Source: Alviniconcha marisindica (taxonomy: Eukaryota > Mollusca > Gastropoda > Provannidae). Taken from it: 64,000 nt of DNA. Below, one piece after another: positions 52,601 to 62,855 of the stretch; position 1 is the stretch's first letter, and every line of letters begins with the position of its first letter. The stretch spans positions 1,075,001 to 1,139,000 of the forward strand of contig JABMCL010003107.1 of the NCBI GenBank assembly GCA_018857735.1, read 5' to 3'. The notes beneath the pieces were generated by a model, which saw only the letters and a program-made list of their open reading frames with translations, had not been told where the DNA came from and made no database searches. A program made the position numbers and the translations under genes.

Positions 52601-55600
52601 AGGGTGGAAGGCAAAGACACCCAAAGACACAGCTGACCAATAGAGGAGAGAAGAGAGAGGTGGAAGGCAAAGACACCCAAAGACACAGCTGACCAATAGA
52701 GGAGAGAAGAGAGAGGGTGGAAGGCAAAGACACCCAAAGACACAGCTGACCAATAGAGGAGAGAAGAGAGAGGGTGGAAGGCAAAGACACCCAAAGACAC
52801 AGCTGACCAATAGAGGAGAGAAGAGAGAGGGTGGAAGGCAATGAACAAGACACAGCTGACCAATAGAGGAGAGAAGAGAGAGGGTGGAAGGCAAAGACAC
52901 CCAAACACAGCTGACCAATAGAGGAGAGAAGAGAGAGGGTGGAAGGCAAAGACACCCAAAGACACAGCTGACCAATAGAGGAGAGAAGAGAGAGGGTGGA
53001 AGGCAAAGACACCCGAAAAGACACAGCTGACCAATAGAGGAGAGAAGAGAGAGGGTGGAAGGCAAAGACACCCAAAGACACAGCTGACCAATAGAGGAGA
53101 GAAGAGAGAGGGTGGAAGGCAAAGACACCCAAAGACACGAAGCACAGCTGACCAATAGAGGAGGAAGAGAGAGGGTGGAAGGCAAAGACACCCAAAGACA
53201 CAGCTGACCAATAGAGGAGGAGAGAGAGGGTGGAAGGCGAAGACACCCAAGACACAGCTGACCAATAGAGGAGAGAAGAGAGAGGGTGGAAGGCAAAGAC
53301 ACCCAAAGACACAGCTGACCAATAGAGGAGAGAAGAGAGAGGGTGGAAGGCAAAGACACCCAAAGACACAGCTGACCAATAGAGGAGAGAAGAGAGAGGG
53401 TGGAAGGCAAAGACACCCAAAGACACCGGAGACACAGAACTGAACCATACAGAGGAGAGGAGAGAGAGGGTGGAAGGCAAAGACACCCAAAGACACCCGA
53501 AGACACAGCTGACCAACAGAGGAGAGGAGAGAGAGGGTGGAAGGCAAAGACACCCAAAGACACTGGAAGACACAGCTGACCAACAGAGGAGAGAAGAGAG
53601 AGGGTGGAAGGCAAAGACACCCAAAGACTCAGCTGACCAATACAGGAGTGAAGAGAGAGGGTGGAAGGTGAAGACACCCAAAGACACAGCTGACCAATAC
53701 AGGAGGAAGAGAGATGGTGGAAGGCAAAGACACCCAAAGACACAGCTGACCAATAGAGAGAGAAGAGAGAGGGTGGAAGGCAAAGACACCCAAAGACACA
53801 GCTGACCAATAGAGGAGAGAAGAGAGAGGGTGGAAGGCAAAGACACCCAAAGACACAGCTGACCAATAGAGGAGTGAAGAGAGAGGGTGGAAGGTGAAGA
53901 CACCCAAAGACACCCGAAGACACAGCTGACCAACAGAGGAGAGAAGAGAGAGGGTGGAAGCAAAGACACCCAAAGACACCCGAAACACAGCTGACCAACA
54001 GAGGGAAGAGAGAGGTGGAAGGCAAAGACACCCAAAGACACAGCTGACCAACAGAGGAGAGAAGAGAGAGGGTGGAAGGTGAAGATACCCAAAGACACGG
54101 CTGACCAATAGAGGAGAGAAGAGAGAGGGTGGAAGGCAAAGACACCCGAAGACACAGCTGACCAATAGAGGAGAGAAGAGAGAGGGTGGAAGGCAAAGAC
54201 ACCCAAAGACACAGCTGACCAACAGAGGAGAGAAGAGAGAGGGTGGAAGGCAAAGACACCCAAAGACACGGCTGAAAAATCCAAACACTTCAAGTACAAG
54301 TACATCCCAAACATCAGTAAGCCTCACTGAACATAACCATCAAATAACCAACCTTCCGGTGACCCATTTTTCCCTTAACGAACTACAACATCCACACACC
54401 TGGATGCCGTTCTCACGCCGCAGCTCCTCGGCATTGAGAGCCGAGCAGTTGACGGTGTGGTAGGTCAGCTCCGCTGCAGCTGACAGCAGCGGCGCAGACT
54501 TGGAGAAGAGCTGGTCGTCGTTGGTCTCCATCCTGATGGTCTTGATCAGCATCGGGTAGCCTGCGTACTTGTAGGGCTGGAGCTCTGCAGTTACAGCAAC
54601 AGCAAGTTTACGTTGGAGGAACTTGAGCATCAACTCTAATACCAGCCGCATAAACTAAATCAACTTCCGGAGAGCATGAAAGGTGGTCTGGAGAAACAAA
54701 TGACTAGCAATTATGTGTCCATTAGTCTGGAACTCCAGACGCCTGATGTACAGTGCTGTTTAGAACCACAACCACCTCCATTAATACATCACCTATAAGC
54801 TCTAAAAGCTTCTTGATGAGCACACAATAATTCACTGCATCTTTAGTTTGCCTCAAATAAAGTTTTGTTTAAACCAACAGCAACAAAGTGCATGCCAAAA
54901 GAACGCCAGTGCTGACCTTCCTTGTATCTGGAGAAGAGGATGGACTGGGCCCGCAGGATCAGCACGATGTTCTGGGGGTCGGGTCCGTCCTTCACCTTGG
55001 ATTTGCTGCATAGGAACTCGTACGCTTTGTTCACTTGCTCAAACATTTCCTGCAGAACACAATTGGCACCAGTCCAGACCACAGAGAGCTTGTGCAGCTT
55101 GTTTCAAAAATAATTGTTGCTGCGTGGTGCAACAATGTCAAAAGGAGGAGAGGTTCTGATTGCACAGAAAAACAGCTAGCTGAAGTGTAGGAACATGTTC
55201 ATGCTCAGGAAACATAAAAGGGGCAACTTGCACATGTCAATCCAGTCTCTTCAAAATTCCTAAAGATCTCGAAAACCTTCAAACAAAAAGGCTTCATCTT
55301 CACGAAAGAACTGGCAGTACAAATTTGTATGCACTGAAGTAACAATTAACAACAACAAAAAACAGAAGTCATGAAACAGTTTATTTCTGTTATATTTATT
55401 TATTTTACTATAGGTTTAGCATTTTCTGACTTGAACTAGGTGAGCTGTTACTCCTGAAACAAGGCAATAACTTTGGGTATTTAACCTCTGCAGTTTTCTA
55501 CTATGCAACTGCAAGTGTGGCTGCATTCCATCTTCAGAGAACACCCACAAACATTACATTAATCCTTAAAATAACCAATATCCAACACCAATGGACAACT

Positions 55601-57139
55601 CACTCGTCCTTCTGGGTTCTTGTCAGGATGGTACTTTTGTGCCAACTTGAAGTAGGCTTTTCTGATCTTGGACTCGTCATGTCTGTAACAGAATCAAAGC
55701 TGGTCGCTAAAGCCAGAGCTCCACACAGCAGCTGCTCTTCACATTATCACTCAGGGCAATTTTTCATGCTTCTTTACTTCCCAGCGGCAAAAAAGAAGCT
55801 GATGAAGTCATGGCAAAGGCCCAACCACTGAAAACTGAAGTGTGCACATTAGCAAATAATATATAAAATGCATAACTGTTCTTGCATGCCTGAATATTAA
55901 ATTGTTATGACACATCTTAATACTTATTTTTAAAGCTATGACACACTTGCTTATCACTTCATAAGCAGGGTGTCAGTCCTACCTTTAGATCTCTCCCCCC
56001 CCTTATTTTTATCATTTTATGATTGCCGTGAATGTGTGTACCTGGCACAATAATACACCCCTTGTGCTTTTGTCACACAGCAATAAGGTTGTGCTGTATG
56101 GTATTGATGTAACAAGAACGTGTGTGACACACACCACTTGGTGCTGCACTGTACTCCTTCTCATCGGTGTCAGCATCTGTGTCACAACTACAAGAAGAAG
56201 ACTGTGCGTCAAACCCACCCATCAGTGCTCTTTGTCAGGTTGAGAACGTTGTAGGCATCCTCTATGGACATTGTGGGCGGCTTCTTCTCCACCTCCCTCT
56301 TCCAGGCATCCAGGATGTCTTTCAGCAGCCGCACCTGAAGTCCATATTTTCCATCGTCAAAATACCTTGATATCTTTGGCTCTACTATTGTACTAACAAA
56401 GGGCAAAAGACTTGTGAAACTAACAAAAACAAGCACAATTCTGACAAAATGAAGTGTGTGATATACTTTCACTTCAAACACTGGCACATATCTTTGAATG
56501 TATCAATACAGAAGCTTTGGAATGCGTGCACCTTTCCAGTTCTCGATCTCCTGGAGATTAACAGCTGATGCTGGCAATGACATACCAACACCCTCAAAAC
56601 ACAAATTACAAAACTGAAGAAGAAAAAAAAAGAGAAAAAAAGGAGAGGAAAACCAAGAAAAGAAATTTTCTGTGTGCGAGTTACTAGTGCATGCTTGTGC
56701 ACATGGGGAATACTATCAGCAAAGCACAAGTAAAAAAATTAAAAAAAAAATTAAAAAAATCACAGCCTTTCCTACAACTGGCAAGCACTCTCCAGCACAC
56801 TCACAGGATCCTTGATAGGCCAGTCAGGGAATCGGACGGTGTCGCACAGATGCTTGAGGTAGTAGATGTTGCAGAACAGCTCGTTCTCCAGCTGGGGGTA
56901 GTTGATGACCGGGATGGGGCAGTACTGGTACAGTGCCCGCGTGTTGCTCTGCAGGCGGGGCGAAAAGTCCGCCAAGTGCGATGCAATCCTTTCAATCATC
57001 ATGCGCCTGAAAGGAGCAGTTCCCTCTTGCATCCGATCATGACGATAATGGGTACTGAGAGCACCTAACCCGCACAGGCCCTAAGCGCTCACACATTCTT
57101 TAAATGTATATGTTTTTGAGATTCAATGCATGTGTGCAT

Positions 57140-57185
<46 letters not shown>

Positions 57186-60100
57186 CTCAAGGCAATGGGA
57201 CTAAGGAAAAGTTTTTTGAAAAGAAAAAGGTTTTCAATGAAAATTTGAAAGCACTGACACAGGTAGAATGACAAACAGAAACAGGGAGTTAGATCCAGAC
57301 AGTTGGAGCAACGAGCCCTGACCAATGGACAACAGACAATGGCAGTCCACTGATTCCAATGATGATGACAAAGATGCACATCTCATTGTAAGCTCTCATG
57401 TGGACCACAAGTTCACTCTGGGTATGACACTCACAACCTTACAGCAACAACATGCAATAAATTAAATATTTTTAAAAATCTTCCACGCCTGGCCCAGTCA
57501 GAGGTAAATTTCGAAAGGTCAACAGAAAAGGGCGCAATTTCATTCCTCTTATCATTTGTGTGGTATCTGTCTATTCAATGCTTGAAAAAGGGGGTTTACC
57601 CTGAAAATTTGTGTAGGTTTTGTATTGTCCAATTAAAATAAGCGTTCATTTTAACCTTTTGTGCTTTGATCATGTTTCAGAAGGCTGGCTGTTAATTCCG
57701 TTTCAGATTTGTCTTTTTTCTTCCTGACCTGATTTGGAAAATCGAGGACCTTTAACCATGCAGATTTCAAAGAAAAAACCTAATACAAAAAGAACAATTA
57801 TTCAGCTTCATTTGGAAACCAACGCCAAACAAGGCACAAACTCCAAGTTCATCCGGAAAAGCACCAGAATCCCACCCTGGTGATGCAGCCCTACCTCATC
57901 TCAGCATTCCAGATGGCCTCAGGGGTGTCAAACTCTCCCAGGAAGATCTCGGCAAATTTCTCTGGGGAGTAGTTCTCTAGGTAGCACACCATGGCCTCGG
58001 GCAGGATGTGGCCCATCACACTGCGCACCATGATGTCCGACGCCTTGTTCTGCAACACAGCACAGTGGGCATTACATTACACACACTGACACCTCGTTCT
58101 GCAACACAGTGGGCACTACATTACACACACAGACACCTCGTTCTGCAACACAGTGGGCACTACATTACACACACAGACACCTCGTTCTGCAACACAGTGG
58201 GCACTACATTACACCCACAGACACCTCGTTCTGCAACACAGCACAGCGGGCATTACATTACACACACAGACACCTCATTCTGCAACACAGTACAGTGGGT
58301 ATTACGGTTACACACACTGACGCCTTGTTCTGTATCAGCACAGTGGGCATTACATTTCACACACAGACACCTCATTCTGCAACACAGCACAGCGGGTATT
58401 ACGATTACACACAGTGACGCCTTGTTCTGTATCAGCACAGTGGGCATTACATTTCACACACTGACCCCTCGTTCTGCAACACAGCACAGCGGGTATTACA
58501 TTACACACACTGACACCTCATTCTGCAACACAGCACAGCGGGCATTACATTACACACACTGACCCCTCGTTCTGCAACACAGCACAGCGGGCATTACATT
58601 ACACACACTGACACCTCATTCTGCAACACAGCACAGCGGGCATTACGTTTACAGTGACACTTTGTTCTGCAACACAGTGTAGCAGGTGTTATGCACGCGT
58701 GCATGTCATGAGCAATTTCCAGGCTAGAGAAAAACCACAGCTGCATGTCCACTGACTGTCATTTGGTCATTGTCAGGGGCTTGTTAACTTTGTACCTTGT
58801 CCTTGGAAGTGCTTTGTCTGTAGACCCTTTATTCTGGGAGGTACACAATGGGGGCTGGATGGATTCTGTTTAACAAAACATGTACTGAAGTGCTCAGTCA
58901 TTCCTTCAATTGGATCAGACGCTTACTGCGGGTCAAGTACACCACTTCACTCACCTCGTCTGACCGGAAGGCCTGTTTGAGGTGGGTGTACTTGAGGAAG
59001 CGCGCGACGGGAAGCACGTTGGAGCCGGTGTACATCATGATGAAGAAGAAGGTGCCGGACAGGTAGAGCCGCGACAAGCCTGGGTTGTCCTGCATCACCA
59101 GGAACAGCAGCGTGGCCACCTTCTCCACCAGCACCGGGTCAAATGTCAGCAACAACTACAATGACAATGATAACATCACTGGTACAAACATGACAAGCCA
59201 GCAGTACCCTTAACACCTGAGAGGGCTAACCAACACTTAATGCAATAACATTAACACCTGAGAGGGCTAATCAACACTTAATGCAATACCATTAACACCT
59301 GAGAGGGCTAACCAATGCTTACTGCAATACCATTAACATGCGAGAGAGCTAACCAAAGCTTACTGCAATACCATTAACAACTGAGAGGGTTAACTAAGGC
59401 TTATGCAATACCATTAACACCTGAGAGGGATAACCAAAGCTTACTGCAATACCATTAACACCTGACAGGGCTAACCAATGCTTAATGCAATACCATTCAC
59501 ACCTCAGAAGACTAACCAAAGCTTACTGCAATACCATTAACACCAGATAGGCTAATTAAGGTGTATGCAATACCATTAACATCTGAGTGGGCTAACCAAA
59601 GCTTACTGCAATACCATTAACACCTGAGAGGGCTAACCAATGCTTAATGCAATACCATTAACACCCAAGAGGGCTAACCAATGCTTAATGCAATATCATT
59701 AACACCTGAGAGGGCTAACCAATGCTTAATGCAATACCATTAACACCTGAGAGGGTTAACCAATGCTTAATGCAATACCATTAACACCTGAGAGGGTTAT
59801 CCAATGCTTAATGCAATATCATTAACACCTGAGAGGGTTAACCAATGCTTAACGCAATACCATTAACTCCTGTGAGGACTAACCAATGCTTAATGCAATA
59901 CCATTAACACCTGTGAAAGCTAACCAAACCTTACTGTAATACAATTAACAGAATAACACCTGAGAGGGCTAACCAATGCTTAATGCAATACCATTAACAT
60001 CTGAGAGAGCTAACCAAATCCTAATGCAATGCCATTCACATCAGTCAAGCACAAAAAAAAAGTTGGCTTCATTTCTCAGGCTAAATTAACAGCAATACCA

Positions 60101-62806
60101 AAAATCTGCTTCCGTTCAACCCCATCCCTCTCAGGCAATACACTCTGATTCACAGCACCTTGCCTGCCGCATGCGAAAAAAGAAGACAGGACCTACCTGG
60201 ACAATGTGTGGTAGACAGGTAGCATCAGACAGTATGCGCTTGACACGTGGCAGTGGACGAACCACAGCTCCATCTATGTCTCTGCAGAGCAGGCAAAAAG
60301 CATAGCAATCACAGCTGGGCCTTTAAAGAATGGCATTCTGAGATCACACTGGTGACTCAAAGCATTCTGAGATCACACTGGTGACTCAAAGCATTCAGAG
60401 ATCACACTGGTGACTCAAAGCATTCAGAGATCACACTGGTGACTCAAAGCATACAGCGGTCACACTGGTGACTCAAAGCATATAGAGGTCCGCTGGTGAC
60501 TCAAAGCATTCTGAGATCACACTGGTGACTCAAAACATTCTGAGATCACACTGGTGACTCAAAGCATACAGCGGTCACACTGGTGACTCAAAGCATTCTG
60601 AGATCACACTGGTGACTCAAAGCATTCAGAGATCATACTGGTGACTCAAAGCATACAGCGGTCACACTGGTGACTCAAAGCATATAGAGGTCACACTGGT
60701 GACTCAAATCAGAGATCACACTGGTGACTCAAAGCATCCAGAGATCACACTGGTGACTCAAATCAAACAGAGATCACACTGGTGACTCAAAACATTCAGA
60801 GATCACACTGGTGACTCAAAACATTCAGAGATCACACTGGTGACTCAAAGCATACAGAGATCACACAGGTGACTCAAAGCATACAGAGATCACACTGGTG
60901 ACTCAAAGCATTCAGAGATCACACTGGTGACTCAAAGCATACAGAGAGCACACCGGTGACTCAAAGCATACAGAGATCACACTGGTGACTCAAAGCATAC
61001 AGTGGTCACACCGGTGACTCAAAGCATACAGAGATCGCACTGGTGACTCAAAGCATACGGCGGACACACTGGTAACTCAATAGCAAAAGAGAGATCGCAC
61101 TGGTGACTCAAATCAGAGGTCACACTGGTGACTCAAAGCATAGAGAGATTGCACTGGTGACTCAAAGCATACAGAGATCACACTGGTGACTCAAAGCATA
61201 CAGAGATCACACTGGTGACTCAAAGCATTCAGAGATCACACTGGTGACTCAAAGCATACAGAGATCACACTGTTGACTCAAAGCATACAGAGATCACACT
61301 GACTGGCTTATGCAGTGGAGCCCATAATGAAAGACCACCATTGAGGAATCTGCTGGCACTGAAGCAGGAGGTTGTACAGCATCCACCAAGCAGCAGGAAA
61401 GCACTCTGCCAATAGCATCATATGATGTGCTGAGGGCAGTAAATGATGACTGTTACAATTGTCTGGGTGGTAATAGTTACAGAGATCCTTTTTTTGTCTC
61501 AGTCAATTTGAAGTGTCGACAAAAACTGACACAACAAAAAAGCAATGTACGAATATTTGGCAAAAATGTTTTTCAAAAATCGACAAACAGTTATCTTACT
61601 CCGAGAATTAACAAGAAAGGTTCACCCCACATCTTTATACACCATTGTAAAAGTGGATGTCAGTCCAACACTAACTTGCTGGGGTAGTACTCGGTCATCT
61701 TGATGAGCATGTTGAGGATGAGCGTGGCCAGGTCACTCTCGTTCATCACAGCCTGGCTGGTTGCCATCAGTGTCCATTTCAGCTGTGGAACAGTGTGCAG
61801 GGGGCGCCACCCGTCCATGCCCTGCGCCCAGCACCTTGTCTTGCTGTGGATCACGCCTTGCTCCCAGAACTCTCGCATCTGAGGAAGCGATAAACTGAGT
61901 ACTTAGAAGACAATCACAAGAACAAAACCACCAACAACTCTGAGAGGTAAGGACTGTGAGCATGATTAAGTGTCATGCAAATGGTCTGATAAAATCTCAA
62001 GTGTTGTAAATAAAACCAAATTATCCTCATCAGGTGCACCAGACATTTTTCAATCCGGTGTGAAAGCTATAAGGTGTTGAAAGAAGTCAGATAATCACTG
62101 TCATCGGTCCGATACAGGGCCATCCATAATACTACTAGAACTGCACTAGCAAACACCCAGCTCCCTTGGCCTTCCCTGTCTAGCACACATATACACACAC
62201 ACACACACACATTTTGAGAACTGGTCAAACAAAACAACAGCCAGTACGTCTGACCAGTTGCTAATTATTTTTCCGGTATACGCTGATCTTAACTGGTAAA
62301 ACATCGGTAATTACTGGTCGAGGTGAACTCTGAGGTGATCAATGTCATAGAATAATTAGATGACTCGTCAAAAATGAGAATGAAAAAGACATAACATATT
62401 CACAGCAAGCAGTTGCAGTTATTTATATGGTGTATTAGGTATAAAGGATTGTCCTTTGAAGGACCTGGCTCCTACTGCTGCTGAAAACATGCAGCTGTGA
62501 GTGTGATGCAGCACTATCCACCATCTGCCATCTCTAAGCATGCGCGATGTTTGCTTGTGACGCAGTTCTGATTTTAATCAATTTTACCTACCCTTTGTTG
62601 AATACTCAGCTATTGAAAGATTTCTTGATGCACAAAGCCACAAAGACCCTGAATGCTATTCACCCTCTTCCTGCTACTGTTCATGTAGAAAGTCCATTGT
62701 TGGGATAAAAATCCACACATGTGACCAAAGCTGGGCTGGCATTGAAAAGAACAATGTGTGGTGTACATACATCTGTGCATGTGTGTGTGTGTGTTGTGTG
62801 TGTGTG

Positions 62807-62855
<49 letters not shown>

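Noticed and set aside
51503..54259. Minus-strand open frame of 918 codons (and an overlapping one of 798)
   Set aside because: It is entirely a 57-bp tandem repeat inside a DNAJC13 intron. The peptide is an iterated, compositionally biased string, and the same array is open in several frames.
61671..61680. GC-AG intron at the w3 donor
   Set aside because: A first reading suggested a GC donor, but shifting gives a normal GT donor (AGCAA|GTTAGT at 61676) that also fits the phase of w4.
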